A stretch of DNA of 64,000 nt from Megamerina dolium. Lineage: Eukaryota > Arthropoda > Insecta > Diptera > Megamerinidae. This document shows positions 55,002-64,000 of this stretch, piece after piece (positions within the stretch are counted from its first letter, which is position 1; every line of letters begins with the position of its first letter). The notes beneath the pieces were generated by a model. That model made no database searches. It was given only the letters and a program-made list of their open reading frames with translations, and was not told where the DNA came from. Location of the stretch: contig OY978525.1 of the NCBI GenBank assembly GCA_963854835.1, positions 63,779,355 to 63,843,354 of the forward strand. Direction: 5' to 3'. Made by a program: the position numbers and the translations under genes.

Positions 55002-55765
55002 TTACTGAGCTCGCCGTAGTCGTTCTGTTATGCCATCACTTTGAATGATGAGAGAAACGGGATTTCTGCTCAGCGCGTCAGCATGTCGCATTCGAGCGCC
55101 TGAGCGATGTTCGACGTCGTAACGGTAATCTTCCAGCAGCAACGCCCATCGTGCAACTCTCGTTATTAAATCTTTTTTTTCAGCGTGAGTGCAAACGCTT
55201 TGCAATCGGTTACCAGTTTGAAGGATTGTCCCAAAAGATAAACGCGAAACTTCTTAACTGCTTTCACCACTGCCAGTACCTCCAACACGTAACTTGAATA
55301 TTTTGCCCCAGCAACGCTTGTTTTCTTACTCATATAACATATTGGATGCAACTGTCCATCTTATGTACTTTTCTGGAGTAGCACAGCTCCTTATCCGCGA
55401 CTGCTCGCGTCGGTATGCAACTCTGTATGCTGACCATACTCGAAAATCTTTAAAATTGGTGGATTAACTAATTTGCGATGACAGCATATTCTGGTATGAA
55501 CTTACGAAAATACTTGCTTTGCACTTGCTTGACCGTGCGTGGCATCGGGAAATGCATCACAGCTTTGACCTTTCTAGGTGCCGGAGAAATTGTACCACTC
55601 CTTACTACTTGTCCCAAATATTCGACTTCGTATTTCAAAAATTGGCATTTGGCCCACTTAATACGAATGCCATTTCTTCAGCGCATTTTAACACCATCTT
55701 TAAACGCGTTACAGCTTCCTCAAGCGTTTTTTCAGGAACGATCAAGTCGTCAATGTACACGATTG
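55002..55765 (-). pseudogene. Gypsy RT palm end and RNase H
   Basis: At 55765-55730 the minus strand reads I-V-Y-I-D-D-L-I, the catalytic RT box, then broken frames with A-V-T-R-L-K-M-V to 55360. RNase H pieces are at 55351-55166 (I-C-Y-M-S-K-K-T, Y-V-L-E-V-L-A-V-V-K-A-V, V-T-D-C-K-A-F) and 55205-55002 (R-W-A-L-L-L-E-D-Y, H-A-D-A-L-S-R-N). RNase H removes the RNA template. The RT start lies beyond the BEL insertion at 59554. Confidence 0.85.
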
Positions 55766-56000
55766 CTATGTGTTTCAGCGGAGAGCGAGTGAGAATGCCA
55801 GTGGGCTTGCTTCGATGTGGTGCACTTGCCTAAAAGTCTTGGTGACGTGATAGATGGTGGTGATTACGTTGACTGTGGCCGTTATTGTTGGCAATAATAA
55901 CACACGGACACTTGTTTTTTTTTTCACTTTTATATTCTTATATATATTTAATCAGTGTTTAATGATTATTTATTAAATTTAAAGTAAATGTATATTAACA

Positions 56001-58176
56001 TCGAGATACAACCTGCTTTTCCGGCGATTATGTATCGTGGCCAAGTTTTCGCGATCTGTTTACGGCGTTATACCGCAACAATCCCCGTCTGTCGCCAGTG
56101 GAAAAACTATACCATTTGCTGCAGAAAACCCGAAGTGAAGCACATAGCATCATTCAGTCTACTCCCTTGACTAATGATGGCTTCGCTCTTGCTTGGCACA
56201 ATCTCGAGGAGAGGTATGAAAACAAGAGAATTCTGGTCAACATACAGTTGAAATCTCTTTTCACTCTCCAGGCGGTAACTCACGAAACCGGCCCTAACTT
56301 AAAACGATTACAACGAACGATAAATGACAGCAGTACCCATCTAAAGCTACTGAATATCGACACCTCTCAGTGGGATGCGATTTTCGTTTATTTGTGTTCG
56401 ACGAAGATTCCCGACACAACTCTGTGTCTTTGGGAGCAGTCTTTGAAAAATAAGCGAGAAATCCCTAAGTGGAGTGATTTCGACGCCTTCTTAACCGAGC
56501 GATATCAAACGTTAGAATCGGTCTCGGATATCCGCAGTGGTTCCCGGCAAATCAGCCAGCCCCAGAATCGGCAATTCCCCCAACCATCGAATCGGCAACC
56601 CGGTCGGTTCGGCTATCCTAGGCGATCGAATAGTCCTTCAACGACTTCCAGAAAAATTCATACCTACCACAACGTTGTAACTCGTGACTGCCCAATGTGC
56701 AGAAAAACACACCCTCTTTGCTATTGCCAGGATTTCCACCAACTAACGATAGAAGAACGGTATAATGTGGTGAGAAAGCAGAATTTGTGCACCAACTGCT
56801 TTGCAAATTCGCACGACTCTAGTCGTTGTAAGAGCCCATTCACGTGCTCCTCATGCAAAAAGAGGCATCATTCCCTGCTTCATAGGCCAGAGAATTTACC
56901 TACAGTTCATCACGACGATACCTCAGCAGCTACTTCATCTAAAGAGACAGCGGAGCAATCTCGGCAATCATTTGCATCCCAATTACAACCCGCTACAAAG
57001 AAAAATCACGACATGGCTTTGGGTTTTACAAGCCACCCAACACAAAAACATGCTGTGCTCCTGGGAACAGCTCTAGTGCATATTCGGTACCATAACACCT
57101 CTTTTACAGCTCGAGCGCTCATCGATTCAGGTTCGGAAGCTACATTTATGTCCGAGCGGCTGCGAAATAGGTTGCGCCTCCCTATTTGCGATGTACGGAC
57201 GACAGTAACCGGCCTAAATAAAGTCGTTACTGCGCACTCATCGAAAATGTGTTCATTGGTTATCGGATCCCCAATTGACCCAAGCGTAGCAATAAATGTG
57301 GATGCTTTTGTATTGAACAAACTTACAGGAGAACTGCCTTCACACACGATATCCGCCAACTTATGGAAAGAGCTCTCTGATTTACGATTGGCGGATGAAA
57401 ATCTACATAAGAGTTCCCCTGTAGATGTGATATTAGGTGGTGACATCTACCCGTCGCTAATCTTAGAAGATATTAGAAAAGGCATTCTCGGAAGTTTGAT
57501 TGCTCAAAATACAGTTTTTGGATGGATAGTCACCGGTCGTCTTCCGAAATCGCAGTCCCATACATCGTGCTCGTCTTCTTGTATCCAACCCCCAGAAAGT
57601 TCCCCTAACGTACAATGTGATGAGCAGAAAACAGACAACCACGGTAGTAAGGACTCCAATTGTCACAACACTAGCACAATGACTCGACATGTAAATTTAT
57701 TCAACACTACACTCACGAAGACATGCTGCCTGTTATGTAGAGGCATGCACCCCGTACGACAATGTGCTGAGTTCTCAAACCGTACAGTTGAAGAGAGAAT
57801 ACTCTTTGTGCGTCAGAACAAGATTTGCATCAACTGCCTGGCCACCTCACATACTTTAGCTAAGTGCTATAGTAAGTTTTCGTGCCGGCTTTGTGGGAAG
57901 CAACATCACTCCCTGCTTCACAGAGCGCGGCATGACCCGAGATCAGCGTCTAAAGGTCGATTTTACAAATCGTACATAACAACGCGACAACTCCCGTCAA
58001 AGGTACTTACCACACGTAATACTTCCCGTACAACGATATTCAACGGATTAACGAGTTTTGCGCATCACTCCCCGAAAAAGGCTCGATCAATCAACGAGAG
58101 GACTTCTACTTGCATGACAATACATACGTTCCCGCCTAATATTGGCCCCCCAAAATTGTTGTCACGTAAAAGGTGA
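56001..58176 (+). CDS. BEL/Pao Gag-protease with a second zinc-knuckle module, no RT
   Basis: The frame is open from about 56001 (before any ATG; the true N-terminus is lost at the left junction) to the stop at 58176. Order: capsid-like DUF1759 region with C-F-S-G-D-Y-V-S-W-P-S-F and S-P-V-E-K-L-Y-H-L-L; knuckle module 1 (C-P-M-C-R-K-T-H, C-T-N-C-F-A-N-S-H, H-H-S-L-L-H; about 56690-56890); DUF1758 aspartic protease (A-L-I-D-S-G-S-E-A-T-F near 57118-57150, then I-L-G-G-D near 57430); then knuckle module 2 (C-L-L-C-R-G-M-H, C-I-N-C-L-A-T-S-H, H-H-S-L-L-H; about 57725-57925). An RT would normally follow the protease. A basic tail ends K-L-L-S-R-K-R. Probably trans-dependent. Confidence 0.88.
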
Positions 58177-59072
58177 TTTGAAGATTGTGGCTTGAGCAAT
58201 ATATAAGCCTCTGATGCCACACCCGTATTATGTAGCAACGTTTTGTCAGACTACACGATACTGACCGTCATACGCATCCGTCTCTCACATGGTTCAGTTC
58301 ACTGTAACTGCCCGATTTAATTCCCGAGCTTCTATGAAGCTTCGATGGAACTATGCACTGGCATAGTGTATATGCGTATGAATAATCCCATGTGTTATTT
58401 TCACATTATTTGCTACATATTCATGAGCTGAGTCATCATGAACCCAAGACACGCACATTCTATCCGAGTTTAGAACGTGTCACGAGCATTATATATTCTG
58501 GCACTCCCAACAAGCTGGATTTTTTAATGTTGCAAGTGCTCTACGAGCTCGAGGTTTGTCAACTAAGTTGACTTTTCGAAACCCTTGATCTGGTCTACGA
58601 CCAGCCCTTATAAAATCTATCCACCTGAGATGGAGTGATACAATCCCGAGAAATACACCAATCAACATTGGAAAGCACTCTACAATCAACATTTTTCAGC
58701 AATCAACATTCATCGATCAACACGGAACAGCAATCAACATTAATTTCCACATCTTTTCCCCGAAAATTTACGATTTAAACGTGAATATTATTCAATCTTC
58801 TACCCACGTTTTATTCACACATTTGAACAACACCACTTCGGCTTGTCGTGTCGAACGCAATAACAATTACATACTTAAGATTTATGGATTAAGATTTAAT
58901 TTAAGAAAATGATGAATTAAATTAACTATTATTAAGTTCCCTATTAAGTTTACCCAAATCTCTGAATTTTGAATTTGTTTTTAAATATTCTTCTTTTTTT
59001 TTTTTTTTTTCCTTTTCTCTAATTCTGGGGTAGAGGTTCCGTCTCTTTGCAGTAACCCTGCAAGGAGGACGG

Positions 59073-59548
59073 GATGTCTACGCCAGAATATAAATGTCGC
59101 GCACTGTCTGTCAATAAATAAATTTATAAAGTTTTAATTTTAAATTATAATATTCATTGCGTTGGCAACCCACAGCAAATTGGTTATTTTCGCTATTTGC
59201 TTCTCTCTCTCTCTCTCACTTTTTCTTCTTCTCCGCTTGTTTTTGGTTATTATTATTATTCTTTTTCTATTGTTCGTGATTATTATTCTCGCCTTTTTTT
59301 CCTTACGACAGTGCGCGATTCTTTAAAAACCGAATTTTCTATTTATATTTATATTTATATTTATATTTATCTTTATTATTTAAACGGAAGTGTTTCTTTA
59401 TTTTATAACGAAAAGTTAAAACTAAGTGTAAAATCAAATAAACAAATAGACAATTTACAAACGAAAACATACAATTAAAAAGTCACTTAAACTAAATTGC
59501 ACAGAAAGTGAGTGTTATTGTGCCTTATTGAAGCATCTCAACTCTACA
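59073..59548 (+). repeat. 3' LTR of the BEL element
   Basis: It begins TGTCTACGCCAGAATATAAATGTCGCGCACTG directly after a purine tract, and ends CTCTACA next to the CTATG duplication. Internal text (GTTGGCAACCC, CT-rich run, ACAGTGCGCGA) parallels the partial LTR at 11632-11318. A (TTTATA)n-like run lies at 59340-59370. Confidence 0.7.
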
Positions 59549-59553
59549 CTATG

Positions 59554-60145
59554 TTTTCTTTTATTAAATCTCTAAAAACGTAATTGATATACCTTTGAAA
59601 TACGCCGGGCGGGTTACACAAGCCGAAAGTGACACGCTGAAATTCATATTGCCCGTTTTGCGTAACGAAGGCCGTATATTTCCTGCTCGCCGGTTCGATA
59701 TCCACATGGAAAAATCCATTTTCTAAGTCGATAGTGCTAAATACGGATGCTTCTTGCAATTTGTCTAGTTGATCCTCGATTATAGGCAACGGGTAATGAT
59801 CGTGGCGAATCTTCTTATTCAGTCGAAAGTCGATGCATAAGCGGTGTGAGCCACCCTTTTTTTCACGAGTACTACCGGGATAGCATATTCCGATGAACTT
59901 TCTGTTATGATGCCATCCCGCAGCCAGGTTTTTACCTGGTCATCGATGATTTTCTGTTCGTACGTTGAAAATCGTCTCGGTCGCTGCCACACCGGCTTTT
60001 CGTCAACAGGAATGATTTTCATTTGCACGGGCGAACTTTTCTGCTCTTTAGGTGAATACGCCTCAACCATCTGCTCGATTCGCTTAACTACGCTCTTATC
60101 GCCAATATTGGTCAAAACAGGCTCCTTACTGCACTCACTTTCCAC
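59554..60145 (-). pseudogene. Gypsy RT N-terminal half
   Basis: 60145-59819 is the linker and RT start (V-W-Q-R-P-R-R-F-S, W-L-R-D-G-I-I, A-I-P-V-V-L-V-K-K). After a frameshift 59789-59554 gives A-S-V-F-S-T-I-D-L-E-N-G-F-F-H-V (first catalytic Asp), F-V-T-Q-N-G-Q-Y-E-F, F-G-L-C-N-P-P-G-V-F-Q-R and R-D-L-I-K-E-N-I. The next residues, including the second and third Asp, are on the other side of the BEL element at 55765. Confidence 0.88.
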
Positions 60146-60233
60146 CTTTATATCGGCAAGAAATCAGTCATTTTCTTCGGTTACATCCACGTTTTCGCCA
60201 GTTACTCCAACTTTCTTAACCATTGACAGCTTA

Positions 60234-60634
60234 GGTTAGGTTAGGTTAGGTTATGGGGCTGCCCTCTCTCTGAGAGGACACACTTAGGCCAGAAAGGCCC
60301 ATTGTGATACCACCGAGCTTCTCTTCTAATACTGTTGTGCGTGTTAAATTTGGACAGCATTAGAAGGGACCTACTTATATTAGCCGGTTCCGAACGGCAG
60401 AACCCTTGTGACATCACTTTAACTTAGTTTTGCCACAGAGCTCTTTTAAGAAGCATTTTTGGCAAATTGTTACTGCCGGAAAAACTGCCAATTCTTACCG
60501 GCAGGGGGGTACCGTTCGAAAGAAAAATCTTTTCGATATCAAATTTTATTATACTTCAGCCGGGGATTGAACCCACGACCTACAGATCAGAAGGCCAACG
60601 CACTAACTACTGAGCTACGGCACCCACCGGTATG
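60234..60634 (-). mobile_element. tRNA-derived SINE, full length, with TTAGG-type tail
   Basis: The 12-bp target ATTGACAGCTTA is repeated exactly at 60222-60233 and 60635-60646. On the minus strand the 5' head is tRNA-like: GTGCCGTAGCTCAGTAGTTAG (A-box position) and GGTCGTGGGTTCAATCCCCGG (B box). The body has no ORF. It ends CCCCATAACCTAACCTAACCTAACC, i.e. (AACCT)n, which is the complement of the arthropod telomere repeat TTAGG. It is 401 bp. Such an element would be transcribed by Pol III and mobilised by a partner LINE; the partner is not identified here. Another copy is at 29366 and a 3' fragment at 6139. Confidence 0.92.
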
Positions 60635-60659
60635 ATTGACAGCTTACCAGCATCAATTT

Positions 60660-61776
60660 TTACAAATTGGCTTGGCGAATTATGTTCAGACCTAAAATCA
60701 TATTGTGTTTCATGCAGCTGTCGTCTACGATGTGTGTCTCTACGTCGTTATAATATTCCCCACTTATCTTCATATTAAGTTTGCAGACGCCTTTAGTACG
60801 CACTCTCGAACCTAGTCCAGAAACGAAAACAGAAAGATCTTTGAAAATTAATTGCGGCTTTAATATCTTTAGAGCTACTCCGCAAATATCGCTGCCTGTA
60901 TCCAACAAGCTTTCAATGATGACTTCGTTGACTGCCACGGGAATGCACATATTGTTTACTGATATAATATTTACTTTTGCAGGCCCCGCAGCTTCAGGAC
61001 AGGCCGCGCGTTTGTGGCCATACTCGTTACATCCGAAACATTTCGGTCCCTTTTCCTTTTGTGGACACATATGAAATTCTTGATCGCTTGATCTGCAATT
61101 AAAACAATAGCGCCCTCTCGACTTCGTGTGCGCTGCTCGTTTATCCACAACTCTTCTTTCGACATTCACCTTGCCTTTTCCTTCGGTTGGCCGTCGCTAT
61201 TAATTTTTTCATAAATAATCAGTTTCTATTTTAACTCACTGATGCTTGTTGCTCCGTACAATACTGACTTGTTGTTGGTCGTATCGTTAATGCCTTGAAT
61301 TACATAGCTTATAACGGAGGGGACGTCTACTTCAGCTTGAGAGGCGATGTTGATCATTTGATACAAATATTCACGACAACTTTCGTCTGCCCTCTTCTTC
61401 GTTTCAGCTAGTTTGTTATGTACTTCGGTGGCATTTACTCGAGGCTTGAATTCGCATCCTTCAGCTCAGCGTATGTTCTTGGTTTTGCCTCGCATTCCAC
61501 AAAGAGTTTTGCAACACCACATAGCGATCTTTTGCAGAATATGTAGCGTTGTAATTCATTCCAATGGAAAGTTTCAGCATAGTTATCAAAATCATGCAAC
61601 CAAACCTTTACGCTCATAGTTTCGTCTCCAGAAAATTGGCGAATTACTCCCTCGATGTCTGCAAAATTGATTTTCGTTGTTACGTCTTTGTCTTCAATAC
61701 GCGTAGAGTTAGGCATATTGGCCTCGAAATCGACTTCACGGGAACTGCTCTGGTTCTTCTTTTTACGACCGTTCAT
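60660..61776 (-). pseudogene. Gypsy gag, zinc knuckles and protease
   Basis: 61776-61435 is an N-terminal Gag frame (F-A-D-I-E-G-V-I-R-Q-F-S-G-D and W-L-H-D-F-D-N-Y-A). Broken frames continue through the capsid to about 61170. 61169-60660 has C-F-N-C-R-S-S-D-Q-E-F-H-M-C and C-F-G-C-N-E-Y-G-H-K-R-A-A-C knuckles, then the protease E-S-L-L-D-T-G-S-D-I-C-G. A SINE interrupts the sequence just downstream at 60634. Confidence 0.85.
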
Positions 61777-62147
61777 TTCAACTAAATATACAGCGAATAC
61801 AATAACGGTACGACTTATGTGCTTAACTGCCGTTAAAATTTTTTACGATGCCATTTTTTTCGCGGAAGAATCCCGGTTGAGCCCCCACAATGTAGTTTTT
61901 ATTATTATTTATTATAATGTAAGTTAGAAAATGTAACTTAAGAAAATGTAAGTTAGAAAATGTAAGTTAAGAAAAGGAAAAAAAGCACGTCTTTCTTCGT
62001 CCACGGCTGCGTATATTTCTGCTTCTCACATGTATGTAGTAAGTCAATCAAATATTTAAACAACGGCAATACAGCAGACCGCCGACAACAAGAAGTGTAT
62101 ATTTAATAACGAACGTACACGTAAAGACTGAGTATATTTCTGCTTCT

Positions 62148-62290
<143 letters not shown>

Positions 62291-62299
62291 ATTATTAAT

Positions 62300-63120
62300 C
62301 CGTTGCCTAGGTAGTTTAGTCTGCGTATAGCCACAGCTGGGCAAAGAACGTGTTCTGCTATTTCCTGCTCTTCAAGGCAGAGTCGACAGAGTTAACCACA
62401 CCCATTTTCATCATGTGATAATTAAATATACTTTACAATGGCCTGTTAATAGTTCATTGTAGAGTTTGATGTATTTTCTGCTGAGGTTCAAGATAGCATC
62501 TACCTTAATGTATTCAGGGTCATGAATGTTTGGCCGCATGAATGTTTGGGCTCTCCAGTAATGGGTTATTCATGACGCTACTGTTTACCCTGCAGAAGGG
62601 TTCTGGGTCCATGAAAGGAGTATCTGCGCCATTTTTGGTCAGTGAATCTACCACTTAATTTCCTGCATGCCCCTCGGCTATTCCATGAATCCTGTTAAGG
62701 ATCCCAATTTTATTTACCTTGGGCTACCACGCCACAGAGGCATAAATGATCATTGGGACTATTACAGTTTTGTAAGATTACGCCATCATTTTAGGTCGTA
62801 GTCTCCATGTTTTACCATACAGCCTTTGACAAGCGAAGGTAGCCCTCAGGGCTTTGTTCGTGATGTATGATAAATGGTTGTTCCAAGTAAGAGTTTTATC
62901 CAGGATTACTTCCAAATATTTCATCTCCTCAGAGAGTATTAGTTCTGTTTCACCTAACTTCAAGGTCCCTAAATTCAACTTCCTTCTCTACGTGAGGGGT
63001 ACCAGCGTTGTTTTGCTAGGGTTTATGGAAAGTTCTTTCTCCTGACACCAATCTTGTGTGATGTCAAGAGCTAGTTGCATGCGCTCAGTTATATGCGTTG
63101 ATGCTGCACTTTATCCACAG
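62300..63120 (-). pseudogene. LOA/R1-like ORF2 remnant: RT thumb and RNase H end
   Basis: 62978-62778 is open: L-K-L-G-E-T-E-L-I-L-S-E-E-M-K-Y-L-E-V-I-L-D-K-T-L-T-W, the post-catalytic RT block of R1/LOA elements. Just upstream (63110-62985) W-C-x-E-K-E-L-S-I-N-P-S-K-T is visible. Downstream, near 62700-62640, H-A-G-N and V-V-D-S-L-T-K-N-G-A mark the RNase H end. Many frameshifts. 5' and 3' ends not found. Confidence 0.7.
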
Positions 63121-63124
63121 TCTA

Positions 63125-64000
63125 ATACTATCCAATTTCGACTTCAGGTATTTCTTTAGGTTACCTATATTTTTTAGGGGGACCCTATATTTTCGTAGGA
63201 TATTAATGGAGACATTTTTAATCTTTTTGTATATGTATATGTATATGTGTATGTTACTTTACTTATTTTTATTTATCTATATGTTTTTTTTTTGTTTGTC
63301 ATGCATGAAAAAATAAAGAAAAGGAAAAAATGTAATTCTCATACCATTCCCAGTCATTTGATTCATGATGTATTATATCTTGCATCTAGCAGTTCTGCAT
63401 TTTAAAAATATTTTTGTATGTTGAAAATATTTTAATGACCATGTGTCTATCTGCAATGTATTCATGCGTCTAGAAATTTCACACTTTCATGCCCAAAAAT
63501 AAAACTTATTATACTTGTGCATTTATTGGTATTATATGCATTTTGTTTATAATTTGCCTTATTATTTTGCATTGCTGCATTGAAATGCATTTTGTTTCAT
63601 ATGGTCAAATTGTTATTAGTTTAATTAAATTTTTGCATTTGTTCTAGTAGTATGTATTTTGCTTTGTCTGGGAATTTAAATCTCGTGTATCAATGTTTTG
63701 TACGTTTGGTTCTTATACTTTTATGCATACTCTGTATTATCTTAAAGTAGGATGTTTTTTTCAGAAGTTTAGATTTTCGAATTTAAAATTAATTTAATTT
63801 TGGTGAAAAGGTTTTATTAAATTATTATGGTACTTTTGTCCTTTCGTCCGATTTGAATACTCGTTGTTATTGGACTATTTATATTTACTATTTCGAGGCA
63901 TCCAGTTCAAATAGGACTTAATTTCCTCGTTTAATTTTTTAATGAAACCTTTTCTCCTACCTTGGAAGTTATCCGGTTTGTTTGGCAGTTTCCTTTGCTT
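63125..64000. other. AT-rich DNA without recognised genes
   Basis: Contains a short (TATATG)n run at 63229-63255. No frame with a recognisable domain. The text near 63860-63885 (GTTGTTATTGGACTATTTATATTTACTA) resembles that near 5125-5155, a possible minor repeat. Confidence 0.45.

Larger units (their letters stand above)
55771..59548 (+). mobile_element. BEL/Pao element without RT, inserted in gypsy RT; CTATG duplication
   Basis: CTATG lies directly outside both ends (55766-55770 and 59549-59553), and removing the insert plus one copy restores the gypsy RT frame just ahead of Y-I-D-D. The element starts TGTTTCAGCGG and ends CTCTACA. On the plus strand it has gag-protease (to 58176), 0.9 kb of 3' DNA and a purine tract AAGGAGGACGGGA followed by TGTCTACGCCAG at 59073, a 3' LTR of about 475 bp. 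The left end (55771-55990) does not match that LTR; it resembles the reverse complement of the U5 ends at 27830 and 51052. RT, RNase H and integrase are missing. Confidence 0.8.

Noticed and set aside
60234..60256. Telomeric TTAGG array
   Set aside because: Only about four units at a SINE 3' tail inside a gypsy element, not an array.
60575..60634. A tRNA gene on the minus strand
   Set aside because: A and B box-like text is present but there is no intact cloverleaf end, and the sequence continues into a 401-bp TSD-bounded SINE.

Overview
The window is a transposable-element graveyard from an insect nuclear genome. Codon-poor AT-rich DNA, the mix of element families (Ty3/gypsy errantivirus-like, BEL/Pao, Jockey, LOA, R1/Waldo-like, RTE, Tc1, several mariner lineages, piggyBac) and a tRNA-derived SINE suggest a higher dipteran, probably a tephritid-like fruit fly; the species is inference. 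I see no complete host gene, tRNA or rRNA gene. The only host-derived coding sequence is a captured fragment of the dynein light chain LC8 N-terminus (51479-51631, minus) inside a retroelement LTR-like repeat.

Layout. 1-8200: left-edge gypsy protease fragment, a foldback repeat, a decayed piggyBac transposase, and a Jockey remnant split by a second piggyBac-like element. 8440-14340: a diverged array of about 150-bp units, split by a 5-kb unit (8673-13752) whose roughly 1-kb LTR-like arms are INVERTED and which is bounded by a 5-bp duplication; its left arm holds an intact Tc1 element and its right arm preserves the empty site. 14500-16790: internally deleted RTE, unclassified LTR-like DNA, mariner tail, (TA)n. 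16800-26350: an errantivirus-like gypsy on the minus strand, cut by a maT mariner and by a TTAA-flanked element that carries a nearly complete Jockey. 26490-30000: two mariner fragments, a BEL-type LTR, an LTR with a SINE. 30010-50780: one long-LTR gypsy element on the minus strand, containing a Waldo-like R1 element, a full-length open RTE, a LOA element and a solo LTR. 51050-53437: a third copy of the inverted-unit LTR, holding a DD41D rosa-type mariner and the LC8 fragment. 53555-62151: a complete-length gypsy with 257-bp LTRs, inserted in (TA)n and itself hosting a BEL gag-protease element and a SINE. 62300-64000: LOA remnant and AT-rich DNA.

How the parts relate. Most boundaries are supported by target-site duplications, by interrupted reading frames that resume across the insert, or by an empty copy elsewhere in the window, so relative ages can be read. 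The youngest-looking inserts are the 992-codon RTE (36386-39364) and the 346-codon DD34E Tc1 (9118-10158); both have open frames with their catalytic motifs. Nearly all LTR elements lie on the minus strand, which raises the untested possibility of a one-strand piRNA cluster.
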